Below, piece by piece: positions 1-12,512 of a stretch of DNA of 64,000 nucleotides (the first letter of the stretch is position 1; each line of letters starts with the position of its first letter). The position numbers and the translations under genes were made by a program. Below the pieces are notes generated by a model. The model was not told the DNA's origin and ran no database searches. It worked only from the letters and a program-made list of their open reading frames with translations. The stretch spans positions 261,272,437 through 261,336,436 of the forward strand of contig NC_081410.1 of the NCBI RefSeq assembly GCF_030272615.1. Direction: 5' to 3'. Source of the stretch: Cryptomeria japonica (taxonomy: Eukaryota; Streptophyta; Pinopsida; Cupressales; Cupressaceae).

Positions 1-721
1 CTTTGACCATGATTATCTCTTAATCATTTGCACAAAGGTTTATCCTTGCATTAACTCCTAATCCAGTGGGTAATCCTAATTTAGGCTTGACCCTTACCTT
101 CTAGATAACCATGAGGTCTCCTCAGGCATTTAATGCCTCCAACCTCTTCTCTCAACCCAATCTTATGTTGACACTTGTCACCATTTCATTGGTACAAATT
201 GTGCACATGGATCCCCAACTTTCAAGCTTGACCCTTGATTAAACCTTTCAATCCTGGTCATCCATTGCTCCATTTTTCCTATAAATAGAGCCCATTCCTT
301 CATAATCCAGATCCTGAAAACTTGTATGCATTTAGGCTATAGACATTTTTAGAGAGCATTTAGCATAAGCAATCTAACATCTTATCATTTTTGGTTAAAA
401 TATATCATTTTAGCATCAATAGCATAGTATTTAGCTTTTCATTTCATATTTGAAGCTTAATATTAAATCTCAATCCTCCATAAGCATCCATAGTGCAAAA
501 AGCTGCTGAGAGCTACACTATTTTGGAACTTGGAGAGGAGAGGAACAAGGGAGAAGGAACTAAGAGTATGTTAGGAGGTATTTGGAGATGCCTCATCATG
601 TTTTCTTTGATAGTTAAATATGCTTGCATGCTTGTAGTCTCTCTTTTGGTATGCCTTTTTAGATTAGTTTTCGATTGACTAACACTAATGTTTTGTGTGT
701 TTTTGTGTTATTTGATCATAG
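1..721 (+). other. Unclassified LTR-like sequence with TATA box
   Basis: No gene is recognised here. A good TATA box (TATAAATAG) lies at 280-288, followed by AT-rich leader-like sequence, as in the U3/R part of a plant LTR. The copia reading frame starts abruptly at 722 with a stop just before it, so this stretch probably belongs to another element that replaced the 5' part of element H. The open frame at 493-678 shows no domain and is not called. Confidence 0.35.
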
Positions 722-1783
722 ACTAATCTTGTGGCATTTAGGAGGGCATCAATTGGTTTTATAAGGACAAGTGAGAACAACAATATGTACATGAAGAATG
801 ATGAAAATGGAATACTGATCTCAGCCATATTTGTTGATGATATTATATTCTGTGGAAATGACTCTCTATGCAAGAACTTTGGAAATGAAATGAGCAAAGA
901 ATTTGAGATGTCATTAATCGGTGAGATAAAGTATTTTATAGGTTTATAGATAATGCAAATGAAAAATGAGATTTTCTTTACTCAATCCAAGTACATAAAG
1001 GAAATCTTGAAGAAATTTGGAATGGAGGATTCAAAACCAGTAAGTACTCCTATGACTACCAACTATAAATTATCAAAGAATGATGAATCTACATCTGTTG
1101 ATGAGACACTTTATCGATCCATGATTGGAAAGCTACAATATGTTGTTCACAGTAGACCAGACATAGCACATGCAGTAGATATAGTTGCAAGATTCTCTGC
1201 AGATCCTAAGGAAACACACATGACATCAATCAAGAGAATTTTTAGATACTTGAAAGGCATTGAGGATTATGGCTTAGTATATCAGAAAGGAAATGATTTT
1301 GATTTAAAAGTTTATACTGATGTTGATTGGGCAGGCAACATTGATGACAGGAAAAGCACAAGTGGAGGAGTTTTCTTTTTGGGAGAAAAACTAGTGAGTT
1401 GGCTTAGCAAGAAACAAGGATGTGTTTCACAGTCAACAACATAAGCTGAATACATTGCTGCAACATTGAATTGTACTAATATAGCATGGATCAAACAACT
1501 GTTGGAAGGTATAAATGAGAAAGTTACTGAGCCAGTAACTATATTCTGTGGCAATACTAGTGCCATTAACATTTCGAAGAATCCTGTTATGCACTCTAAG
1601 ACAAAGCACATCTCTATCAAATATCATTGTCTTAGAGAAGAAGCTCAAGACAAGAAAGTGGTGTTGGAATATGTTAGCACAAAGGAGAAAATAGAAGATA
1701 TCTTCACCAAACCACTACCAAGGGACACTTTTGAATATCTCAGAAGTAAGTTAGGGGTCCTACCCCTATCTTCTACTCACTGA
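722..1783 (+). pseudogene. Copia reverse transcriptase C-terminus and RNase H (element H), degenerate
   Basis: This is the 3' end of a Ty1/copia pol frame. RT would copy element RNA and RNase H would remove the RNA template in the virus-like particle. All pieces lie in one frame, broken by TAG at 947-949 and TAA at 1442-1444. The RT part has the catalytic FVDDI motif (family YVDD) and the EFEMSLIGEIKYFIGL stretch. RNase H shows DVDWAGN, the QSTT*AEY active-site region with the stop sitting in it, and the terminal TKHI.IKYH and DIFTKPLP motifs. Gag, protease, integrase and the start of RT are missing, because the sequence upstream of 722 is unrelated. Family assignment is secure. The element cannot be active. 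Confidence 0.92.
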
Positions 1784-1998
1784 CCAAGTTCGGTGAAAGC
1801 ATCAATTCGATGACTCTACAGAATATCTTTTGGGAGTTGATGCTAATTTACACACTTTAGGATGTTTTCTAAAGGTGTGCAGTATACAATACAGGGAACA
1901 AGAATTGAAGACAAAATGCTCTGACTGAGACTAAGTTGACACATTACAGCAGTAGTTCACTTCATATAGGAAGAAATTATGTTTTAGTTCTTTACTTT

Positions 1999-2202
1999 TT
2001 GGCATTGTTGTCAAAGGGGGAGAAGATTGAAGAAAAAGACTAGATAAGACTGGAGAAGACTGAAGAAAAGAAGAGAAGTCTAATGTATGGGGGAGAAGAC
2101 TAATGATAGGAAGAAAACATTTTAGCTCTTTAGAATCATAGCAATCCGAATCTTTTTAAGGTCAAATCAATTGGTTTTGCCATCAATGCCAAAGGGACAG
2201 AT
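1999..2202 (+). promoter_or_regulatory. Polypurine tracts of element H
   Basis: A first tract, GTCAAAGGGGGAGAAG, ends near 2025. The terminal tract, ATGCCAAAGGGACAG, ends at 2202, directly before the LTR. Such tracts prime plus-strand DNA synthesis. About 30 bp downstream, a GGGAGATTGTTGGCATT sequence repeats the tract/LTR junction, so the LTR start could be 2203 or 2232. Confidence 0.6.
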
Positions 2203-3721
2203 TGTTGGCATTATAATAGACAATGGGAGATTGTTGGCATTTCAATAAGGATATTGAGAAGGTTGTTGATGATTATGGACATAATTGATTAAGGATGTTT
2301 ATTGTCTTAATATTATTATTTTGTCATTGATGTCAAGAAATTGATTTTCTAATTCAGTATGATGTTGCCATATCTTGAGAAGTATGATTTGATGAGTATA
2401 AAGATGTCGGTAAAAGACACAGAAAGAATATGATGAATAAGGGGATGAATAAGGTATTCAAAGAGCAACTACTATCGAGTCAGACAATGATGAGATCATG
2501 ATGTTTTAGATTGTTTTAACATCATACATATGTTGTAAATTGTAAAGTTTAATACTATACTATGTTATCAAGCAAAGAACCTAGTCGGTAAACCCTAAGG
2601 AACCTAGTCGGTAAACGCTAAGGTTATCGCTATTGGTTAATGAAGGCGGAATGTCTACTGAGTGAAGTTTAGTATTCACCGAGTTGTTATCAAGTTGTAA
2701 CCGAGCTATAATAGAATGCATTAAATGTTTACATGCAGTATTTAATGAAGGAAGCTGATGAGCTGGAATGGATTAAATGATTGGTGAGTCATGGAAGAAG
2801 TTTGTTAACGAATCTAAGGCAAAGAAAAGTTGACATGAAGATCTACAACTCAGATTGAACCGCAATACCCTGGCACAAGTTCCAAGACTAATATGTAAGT
2901 TCCAAGGTGGGGTAAAACATTTTCAGATCAAAAGATGCATTGAACCTAGACAAGATAAAAGATCTGATGGCTATGATTGATCATGGGAAATGTGATCAAA
3001 GAGATTATGCGGTTACCTAATTGTTTATAAATAGGAAACTATTGATAAACAATGTATGCGGGAAAATGTATGCACATGGATGCTACATGGTGATTACCGA
3101 GCACATAAGCTTGAAGACCTGTTTGAATAACAAAGTATAGAAGCCCAACGGATGGACAAGATTAGTTCTATGTCTAGATTGTATTGAGCAAATAAGAATT
3201 TGCTTTAGTATTTTAGATGTGAAGTTGCAGATAGATTTTTATTACTGTTATTTTGTGAAGTGACAGAAATCTCTTAACCGAGTAGACTTAACAGTCTTAT
3301 TTGTAAAACCCTCTAGCAAGGTGACATTTTGATTGAGTGTTTGAAATCCTTTAACATGGTTTCCTCTAACAAGGTGAAGATCCTAACAGATCTGAGGGAA
3401 ATCCCTTAACCGGGTCACATCTAACAATGTGTTTGTAATCTTTAACAGGATTTGCTTTTAACCGAGCATACTCTAGAAGAGTATATTTCTTAGTGGGTCC
3501 CAAATCCCACAGTGGTTTTTCCCTATTTGGGTTTCTATGTTAAATCTGGTGTTATGAGGTTTATGATGTTCATATGCTTTTGAGTTTGCATGTTTAGTAG
3601 TTTTGTTTATATTACTGAAGTATATGTTACCGAGGTTGAATCTAATGTTTTTATGGAAGATTAAGTTTGTATGATTCACCCCCCCCCTCTCATCTTGTTG
3701 GCTATTGGATTTGTACTTACA
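2203..3721 (+). repeat. 3' LTR of copia element H
   Basis: It starts TGTTGGCATT right after a polypurine tract and ends at TTACA. The last 60 bp carry the ATTCACCCCCCCCCT run that is also near the PBS-side end of the LTRs of A, B, C and E. A sequence resembling the initiator-Met primer site (AGTATCAGAACT) follows at once, which is unusual for a 3' LTR. No partner LTR lies in the window. Confidence 0.7.
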
Positions 3722-3735
3722 TTAAGTATCAGAAC
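3722..3735 (+). promoter_or_regulatory. Degenerate primer-binding-like site after the H LTR
   Basis: TTAAGTATCAGAAC resembles the plant initiator-Met tRNA primer site TTGGTATCAGAGC with several changes. Its position after the LTR suggests that this LTR was once also the 5' LTR of an adjoining copy. Confidence 0.4.
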
Positions 3736-3769
3736 TATCAGCCTATTGGTCTTTAGCCCCCGGTAGCAT

Positions 3770-3912
3770 GCCCCTATTCCATGAGCCGACATTGCTCCCA
3801 TTTTTGCACAGGATGGGGGATGTTGACAGAGCTTTACACCTGCCCTATTCCATGAGCCGACATTGCTCCCATTTTCACAAACCCTATTCCATGAGATGAC
3901 ATTGATTGGAGC
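3770..3912. repeat. Short interspersed repeat, three partial copies
   Basis: The phrase CCCTATTCCATGAGCCGACA occurs near 3772 and 3842, with a shorter copy (CCCTATTCCATGAGATGACA) near 3885. The first two copies run on into a shared ACATTGCTCCCATTTT. No coding content is seen. Confidence 0.6.
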
Positions 3913-4291
3913 TGGCATTAATCAGTCAAAATGATTCACGTGCCTCATCCAAAAATTGGAGTACGCTTACTCTAGGCGAGAGTACGTTGCTGGGGCGACA
4001 ACGTGAGAATTAGAAGAGGTCACGAAAATGATGTTTGAAATGTCTTGGTCTTTTTTTTTTTTTTAAGTAATGCCCACGGTCATCGGAGTTTTGACGAACG
4101 CGGGCACTTTTTGTAAAAAAGCACAAATTTCATTGCTAATTCCTTCTCTGTCGAAAATATATATTGAATTATTGTCGGAATTTCGATGAATGCAGGCAAT
4201 TTTTTTTAAAAAAATCAAATTTGTTCACAATATACCTTCTCCGTCGGAAACCTCTGTCGAAATTTTAGGCCAAATGTATTAGTGACAATCT
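3913..4291. other. Non-coding stretch with internal similarity
   Basis: Two similar passages, near 4050-4130 and 4160-4225, each contain a T-rich run, a TCGGAxTTTxGAYGAAYGC motif and a GGGCA/GGCA box. This looks like an old tandem duplication inside a non-coding repeat. No gene is seen. Confidence 0.35.
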
Positions 4292-4690
4292 TCTACTTTA
4301 CTGACTTGAAATTCTTCTCCTCTTTTCTTTTTCTTGCACTCGTGTTATGATTATTTTACTTGCTATCCACTAAGGATCTTAGACTACCCTCCTTCAATAT
4401 CAGTGCTATTAATTAACTTCCTTCTATATTTTGATATTCCTTCCCACTATTTTAACAATGTCATTCTTGTTTGGTACAACTATCCCTTAATACTTTTCTC
4501 TTTTGTCACTTTGAGGCAATAATGGAAAAAGAAATGAATACAACATGTCAAATGAATCAAACATATTCATGAATGTAGGAGGTAGGTATGAAGATATAGA
4601 AGAAAGGCCATCCTCATATGGTTTAAGCCAACAATACAAAGCATGCATATTTTTCCCTTAACTGGAATCTTGCTTGTCCTCAAGAAAGGG
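4292..4690 (-). repeat. Gypsy-like 3' region, copy 1
   Basis: It is a direct repeat of 5081-5480 at an offset of about 789 bp. Read on the minus strand, the right-hand end has a TTGAGGACAAGC box followed by a purine-rich tract and AATATGCATG. That order is typical just before the 3' LTR of Ty3/gypsy elements. No protein domain is found. Confidence 0.5.
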
Positions 4691-5080
4691 ATAGATGTTG
4701 GTTATGGATAACAACTACTAGCATGAAATCTTGCCACTGTCATATCCTCTATTATATTAAGATTGTCATTGCCTTTTATTCTCACTATATTTGTTGCTAC
4801 AAGGGGTCTAAAAATATTATTTCCATGCTTTTTTTTTTTTTTTTAATTATTGCCATTCTTTGATGTTGGCCCATCATCTCTTTTGCTTTATATAGTCAAT
4901 ATGCATTTCTACCACTACTATGCTTTATTCTTGTCATTGTCTTCTTATTATTCTCCTTTTTCTCATTGCCATAATTTCTTCTCTTAATGATCTCTTCATA
5001 GGACAGTCTATTTTTACTATTCTTTCCATTGTTGATAGCTGCCCCAAAATATTTTATAATATGAATTCCTACAACAATAT
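4691..5080. other. AT-rich spacer between the two repeats
   Basis: This is T-rich non-coding sequence with a T14-16 run near 4830. No domain-bearing frame, RNA gene or clear terminal repeat is seen. Confidence 0.4.
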
Positions 5081-5480
5081 TCTACTTTACTAATTTGAAA
5101 TTCTTCTCCTCTTTTCTTTTCCTTGCACTTGTGTTATGCTTATTTTACTTCTTGTCCACTAAGGCTCTTAGAATATTCTCATTCAATGTTAGTGTCATTA
5201 ATTAGCTTCCTTATATATTTTGATATTCCTTCCCACTATATTAAAAATGTCATTCTTGTTTGGTACAACTGCCCATAAATACTTTTCTCTTTTGTCACTT
5301 TGAGGTAATAATGGGAAAAAAAATAAATACAACCACATATCAAATGAATTAAACATATTTATGAATATAGGAGGTAAGTATGAAGATATACAAGAAAGGT
5401 CATCCTCCTATGGTCTACGTCAATAATACAAATAATGCATATTTCCCCCCAAGTTAAAAGGTCATTTGTCCTTAAACGAC
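5081..5480 (-). repeat. Gypsy-like 3' region, copy 2
   Basis: It is the direct repeat partner of 4292-4690. On the minus strand it ends with AACTTGGGGGGAAATATGC (5441-5459), a clear polypurine tract of gypsy type, preceded by a TAAGGACAAATG box. The cognate LTR would lie to the left but is not intact. Confidence 0.5.
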
Positions 5481-5925
5481 AATGAATGGATGATGATGAC
5501 AAAATAAATCAATTATAAAGCATATAATTAGATGACAAATATATTGTAATGCATAGATAGTCAATTAACTAAAAATGATAAATATTACTAATGAATGGAA
5601 AAATAAATTTTAGTACCTATGGTGATGTGAAAAGCCGCAAATTTTGGTGAATAAATGAAAAAAGTCCTAGAATAGTTGAATATACAAGTCCCTTTAATAT
5701 TACTACATATGTGACATTAGTAGTTGTTGTAGATTTCTTGGAAGTTGGTGCAGATTGGCTATTTAGTCACACATTATTTGTTGTGAGTTGACTGCTCAGT
5801 CACACAATAATTGTTGTGGGTAACTTCAATAGTTTCTACAGAAAATTCTCTCCTTCCAATGACTTTTAATACAACTTTATATGTTGTCCATTTATAATTA
5901 AATAGGACATTAGTAGAGAAAATAG
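5481..5925. other. AT-rich flank of element A
   Basis: Non-coding sequence is interrupted at 5926 by the 5' LTR of A. The five bases before the LTR are AATAG. The matching target-site copy on the far side is lost because the right LTR is truncated. Confidence 0.4.
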
Positions 5926-7172
5926 TGTTGGATATTGTTGGTCATTGCTACTACTAGGATATTTTGTTCTCATTGATGTCATCATATTCCTTTGATTTGC
6001 TCTGGTGTTTACAGATTGGGAAGATCTTATGATCCGGTTTGCAGTGTTGTTTTGTTGATCACTGTTTTGCAGAGTTTGATATATCCTCTGGTATATTTCA
6101 GTGTGATTAGATCTTGTACTGAGATTTTGGGATATTGTTTGGGATGGTCTTGTGTATCTTCATTTTATATGGATCATGATTTGGTGCTCAGGAAGTTATC
6201 TTTCTTCGTGATAGTTGCTGATTGGTTGTGTTCTTGAGATTTCAGATGTTGATTGATGAATATTTGATAAGTGGTGTTGGTACAACTACTTTTGATGATT
6301 CTAATGTTCTTGTTGGTGTTTCCTAGTCATGTCTTTTTTTTTTTTTGATACATTGATCATTGTATGAGTTTTTGATGGTTTCTATCAACCGGTGATGATT
6401 TCATGTTATGCAGTTTTCTAAGTGGTGTAGCGTGTTGATGTTGATCTTGGAGTGATTTCCGACAGAGTTGTGCATTTGGGAATTTGATTTAGGTCCATTT
6501 TATTTCATGCAAATCATTATATTGGCTTGGTGGTCGATCTTTGTATCGTGCGATGTAATTTTGTAATTAAGGGTTGAGGGTTTAGCCAACCTTGTTGCCA
6601 AGGTTGATGAATTATATATGTAGGTGATATGCTCATGTAATTTAGGTGTTGATATTGAGTCTGTATTGTTAGAGAGAGGTATATGTGTGAACAAGAGATT
6701 ATCCTTCAGTGTTGAGATTGAGGAGAGATTGGTGTTGCAGAGTAGACATCTGTGCTTAACCAGAACTGTAATCACGCATTTGAAGATGTTGTCATTTCAG
6801 TTCATTTCTTCTGAATTGTAGTCCAAATCTTGTTGCAAGTCAGTGAGACTGCCCTGAGGGTTGTAGCCTTTTGGGCCATTATATTTGAGCAGTGAGCTCT
6901 AGGAAGTGTGCCTGAATGCATGTGCATTCCCCATTGTAATACTTTCACATACTACTGTAGAGTATCATCTTACTGTGGGTAGGTTCCTACTGTGGTTTTC
7001 CCCTTAACCAGGTTTTCCATGTCAAAAATCTTGGTGTTGTGTGTTGTGCTTTCAATTTGCTTATCTGTCTTATTATTGCAGTTTATCAGATATATTTTTT
7101 AGTTAAATTTGTTGATCCAGTGAAGAATGATTCACCCTCCCTATCAGTATTCCTTCTTGGTTGCTGCTAACA
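5926..7172 (+). repeat. 5' LTR of element A
   Basis: It starts TGTTGGATATTG and ends GCTAACA. The same sequence returns at 41276-42487 with scattered substitutions, which marks the pair as LTRs of one element. Near the PBS end it carries a pyrimidine-rich ATTCACCCTCCCTATCAGT motif. ORFs inside are chance frames. Confidence 0.9.
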
Positions 7173-7173
7173 A

Positions 7174-7186
7174 TTGGTATTAGAGC
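7174..7186 (+). promoter_or_regulatory. Primer-binding site of element A
   Basis: TTGGTATTAGAGC lies one base after the 5' LTR. It matches the usual plant copia PBS (TTGGTATCAGAGC, initiator-Met tRNA) with one C-to-T change. Confidence 0.85.
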
Positions 7187-7228
7187 TAGATCCTCTGGTA
7201 GAAGCTTAACTGATTGAGGCGATCCGAG

Positions 7229-10060
7229 ATGGCATCTCAAGGTGTTGTCTTTAAGAAGGATAGTCTGAGATTTGATGGAAGTAACTATGCTATATGGAAC
7301 AACCAAATGGAAGTGCACTTGAAATGTCTTAGAGAAGATTACTAGAAGATTATAAATAATGCCTATACTGTTCCTCTGAATGGACTGACTACTCTTGATG
7401 AGATAAAGGAAGTTGAACATAATATTAGAGCGAAAGAAGCATTTCTTAGTGCCCTGACTAATTCTAAGATGACAAATGTAATGGGACTTCCGACTACACA
7501 TGATATCTGGGAGAAGATTGAGATCTTGTATGAAGGTGATAAATAGGTGAAAGTTCCTAAGCTGCAGAGTTTGAAAGGAAAATATGAGGTATTGAAGATG
7601 TGAGATGATGAGAACATATGCTCTTTCATGGCTAAGGTGAATGATCTTGTCCTAGGTATCAGATGTGCCATTGGAACCATTGAGGAAGATGAAATTGTTG
7701 CTAAGGTGCTAAGATCTTTGCCTCCTACTTATAAACATAAGCTTGCTTCTATTGATGAGATCTGAAGTGTGACTACAATGACAAGAGATATGTTGGTTGG
7801 AAATATTGCTGCATTTGAACTAAGCAAATTTGGAGAATCACATGGAAAGTCTGAGACAACATTTAGAGAATCGACATCTATATCTGGAAAGAAGAAGTAT
7901 GATCCTGATGATTGCAGAATATCTAGATATGAAAGAGTGAGAAGAGAGATGGAAGAGCAAGAAAGAGTGCTGCATGAGCTTGAAGCATTGATTTTTCAGA
8001 GATTGCCTAAAGGAGCTGGTGAGTATGATGGAAAACTGCCTTTGAAATGTTTCTCTTGTAGTAAGATAGGATATTTTGCCTCTTGATGCCTGAAGATAAT
8101 GACTAAGTATGATAGGCATGATGAGTTTGATAAGCATGGTAGGAATGATAGATGTGAAAAGCATGAGAAGCATGAGAAGCCCTACAAGCCTAACTAGAAG
8201 TTTAGGAATCAGAAGAACTATTATTATGTTGTTGATGAGGGTGTTATAGATGAAGAATCAAAAGGAGATGAATTTGTGTTTATTGCCATTAAGGAAGATA
8301 GACCTATACCTGTTGATTCCACAAGTTGTACTATTGAGGAGAAAGCTTTAGCTACTAAGGTTGAAGAGAAGGATGAATGGGTAATTAACAACAGTTGTTC
8401 ACATCATATGACTAGTGATGAAAGAAAATTTGTAAGTATGGAAAGGTATAATGGTGGAATGGAGATGACAAAGCCTATGTGATTCGTGGGAGAGGTTCTA
8501 TTTCTTTTGATGGTAAGCATAAAACTGATGATGTCTTGTATGTTGAAGGTTTGAAGCATAATATTTTGAGTGTTGGACAAATGGTTGATAAAGGTTATGA
8601 TCTACAATTCAAGGATGGAAAATACAAGATCCTAAATGCCTCCGGTATAGAGATTGCATCTGGAACTAAGACTGAAGGTAACATTTTTAATTTGACTGCC
8701 GGTGAGAAAAGTTGTTTGATTTCTCAGATTGATGAGAATTGGTTGTTGCATAGGAGAATGTGTCATGTAAATTTTGTTTCAATGATTAAGATCAGTTCTA
8801 CACAAGTTGTTAGAGATCTGCCTAAGATTGTTAAGCATGTTAATCCGATATGTAAGGAATGTCAGTTGGGTAAGAAAAAAATGATTTCTTTCAAGAGTAA
8901 ATAGTATACATCAGATGGACTGCTAGATCTTGTGCATACTGACCTATGTAGACCTACAAATGTTTGAAGTGTGCAAGGTGATAGATATTTTATGTTGCTA
9001 ATTGATGATTATTCCAGGATGATGTGGGCTATCTTTTTGAAGGAGAAATTAGAAGCATTGGACAAATTCAAGATACTCAAAGAAAAGGTTGAGACTGAGT
9101 TTGGATTGAAGGTGAAATGTCTGAGATCTAATAGAGGTGAAGACTTCTATTCTGGTGACTTCAATTTGATTAGAATACAATTATCTGCTCCTAGAACGGC
9201 TCAACAAAATGGAGTTGATGAAAGGAAGTACAAAATTGTCTTGGATGCTACAAGAAATATGCTGATTGAAGGAAATGTTCTGAAGATCTATTGGAGATAA
9301 GCTATTAGAAGTTTTGTTTACACATTCAACATAATTCATATCAAAGGTGATACTGGTAAGACTCCTTATGAGCTATGGTTTGGTCATGTTCATACTATGA
9401 GCTATTTAAGAATTTTTGGTAGATTTTTGGTAGAAAATGTTATATTAAGAGAGATGAGGATATAGGAAAGTTTGATGCTGGAAGTGATGAAGGAATTTTC
9501 TTGGGATATTCTACAAAGAGAAAAGCCTACCAATGCTACAATAAGAGACTGAGAAAGATAGTGGAAAGTGCAAACATGAAGGTGGATGAGAACCTTGGGA
9601 AAGAGATTAGAGCATGTGGATATGATGATGGACAACATATTGTTTTATCCCCTATGTAGAATGAAGAACCTAAGCAGAATGATCTGGTAGAGATAGTTAA
9701 TCAGGATGTTGTTGCTGCCGGTGAAGAGGTACAAGAACCTAATAATCATAACAATCGGAAGACTTTGAGGTATGTAAGATTGAATCATTCTAAAAATCAG
9801 ATTATTGGTGATAAGAATAAAGGTATAATGACTAGAAGAAGGTTAGCTACTGAAAAAGTATGTTTGATTTCTAAAGTTGAGCCTAAAGATGTTGCTGAAG
9901 CCTATAAAGATGAAAGTTGGATGAGAGATATGGAAGAATAATTAGATCATATTGAAAAGAATAATACTTGGGAGCTTGTGCCTAGACCTAAGAATAAGAA
10001 TGTTATTGGTACTAAATGGGTGTTCATAAATAAATTAAATGAAGCTGGTGAAGTTTTCAG
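7229..10060 (+). pseudogene. Copia gag, protease and integrase of element A, degenerate
   Basis: ATG at 7229, 43 bp after the PBS, opens the gag (FDGSNYAIWNNQME, LWxK-type capsid of the UBN2 class). Gag forms the particle. A knuckle reading CFSCSKIGY....C near 8050-8090 has lost its His and is followed by a stop. The protease site reads NNSCSHHMTSD near 8390, where the family has DSG. The GAG-pre-integrase HHCC motif (HRRMCH...CKEC) lies at 8750-8870. Integrase has HTDLC, but its second acidic residue reads LRSNRGED (Asp to Asn), while NGVDERK keeps the Glu. Several nonsense codons (for example near 7343, 7544 and 7600) and a frameshift near 8478 break the frame. The end at 10060 is the insertion site of B, where the protein reads GEV just before the RT. 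Confidence 0.9.
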
Positions 10061-12512
10061 TGTTGAACACAATGTACCACTGAGAGGGGGGTGAATAAGT
10101 GGTTTCCAAAAACTCTTTCACCTTTTGATCCTAAGAGTGAGTACCAATTAGCAAATAAAACACAAGTAAACCTACCGATGAGATAATGCAAGACTTCACA
10201 ATGCAATCAAAGAAAGGCACATCACATGACATCAGTATATATGAGGAAAACCCCAGATGGGAAAAACCTCAGTGAGAAAAAGATGTTAGAGTCTACTGCT
10301 CCAATCCAGCCTCACAATGAAAATAATGGTTACAAAATTTAGGGCACCAACCCAAGGAGCACCATTCTTGATTTAGGGAACCAACCCCTACACAGAGCTC
10401 CAACTTAGTGAGATACAATAGATAAAATCAATATAATAATTATAATCTGGTTACAAATGAGTTATGTAACCTCATAGGTATGTCTCTTCACTGGTACACC
10501 TCTGCTCTACTCTTTGTTGGTTCTCTTCTCACATTCTCTAACTCTTCCTCTACTCGACCTTTGCCTTGTCTGCTCTCCTCTCACTTTCTTCCTTAGCTAA
10601 CCTCTTCTCACTGCAGTTGCCTTACCAGTTCAAGCTCTATCGGTTGTCTTCCTTTCCACTTGGTTACCAGTTGCTTCCACAATATCGGTTAAAACCTGCT
10701 CAATCCTTGTCTCCTGCTGCTTCTTTCCTGCTGCTACTTCTTTCCTGCCAGAACTAACACTACTGGTTGTCTTGACTGATGCACTTCTTACAACTTATCA
10801 GAATCTCAGACCTTTACCGGTTAGTCCCTTGCTAAGAATTCTTACCAATTGCACCTCGAAATACTTAGTTACTTAACTCTCACAGTTAGTTTAATCCTTT
10901 TCTTTAAACTAGCATCACACCTTCTGGGAGAATCCTCCAACATCACCATTTCATCGATTTAGACTTGCATATTTATAAACAAGTCTTCCCACGAAAAACC
11001 AATTCAAAATTTAGGTGGTTACGGTTTCTTCATCATCCTCGAGCCAAACCAAATCCAATCAGATCTCCTTCCAGAGATTGACCACTTGCAATAAATCAAT
11101 CAAAATTTGCCAATCCTGCAGCTTCCAATACACATTTGCTAAGTTTAGCAAACATAGACAGTTTGTCAGAAAGGCACTTGGTCAATCACCATAAATGGTT
11201 CAACAAATTGCATCACCAACCTTGTTCTACACTTGAGCGTTTCACATCAATCGATGCCTCCCTTTGATCACCTCAGTTCGACCTTCCTTGAGCCACACAC
11301 CTCTACAAAACATCCCATGATTTACGGGGTCTGCATTTAATGTAGAATGACTCTGCAACAATGTCGTCGGTGCACACTCCATCTACTACTGCATGCATGT
11401 CTGCTACCTCGACTCCATCTGGCACCTTTATTGAAATCCACCTTATCTCACTATGTCGATCCAACATGGTCACCGACCAATTACACACAACCGGTGTATG
11501 CTTCATACTACCATTCCCTCTTTGCCTACCATTTTACTAACCCTGCCGATATATCTTGCCTTACTGGTTAACCTTCATACATTCACCTTCCTTGTGCCAG
11601 TGGATCATTTCAGCCTAGTCATCACACATACTGATTCTCATTTACGTGTTGTTGGTGTATCATATTGATCAATCATTGTCCTTTCAGTTCAACATGTTCA
11701 TCTTCATCTGAAGAGAGCGTTTCACTTGTGTAATTTCTAGCATACCAGTAGCCTTGTTTACCAGTGGACACTACATCTGCCTTCATGTTAGTGACATGCA
11801 TGATAACATCATGCAAGAAGTCTTTAATTGTCCTTGCATCAAACTACATCTGCATTCTGGTTGTACTCTTTGTCTGTAGCTGAACCTTTCCTTCTCCTTC
11901 AACTAATAGGTTTTCCTCTCTGCTGGTTTGTCAAAGTGACAAACTCATCACTCCTTGTTTGTTCTAATGGGTTATCTTCTTACACTGCTCATTAGGTGCA
12001 CATCATTGATCTCACATGCTGGAGGCTCACACATATCATCCGGTTGGTGGAGGTAGATACACCGTGGTTCACAATTTGCCTATCACTAGTGGGAGAGGAA
12101 TTATGTCATCTGTTGGCAAATGGTGTGAATTCCCTATTATTGGGCAGATTCAATTTCCCTACAATCCTCAGGTAACATTCCTTCTTCAATCTTCTCTTCT
12201 TCCAGGGACAACATCATTTACCGGTGGGAGTCCTGCTAGATGGCATCATACTAGCATACCGATGACCTGTGCACTTTGCAGTCTTAGCGGTCACCATCTT
12301 ACCGGTTAGTGCCAACATGTATACTAATATGTTCATCCACTTGTTCACCGAGTACCAGTTTCTTCATTCTCAACAACAACTTGTATACCAGTGACTCTAT
12401 CTTGCATACCGGTTGGCCTCAACTGCACACGTTGTCAGTTGTCATCGATGACAGTAATACCAGATGACATCAATGACAACACCGCACATACACATCCCAT
12501 ACTGGTTGCCAT
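10061..12512 (-). repeat. 3' LTR of element B, main part
   Basis: It starts TGTTGAACAC on the plus strand and runs collinear with 20283-22740. It breaks at 12512, where unit F inserted after GCCAT, and finishes at 16918-16961. Short open frames inside are repeated in the partner LTR and are not genes. Confidence 0.88.
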
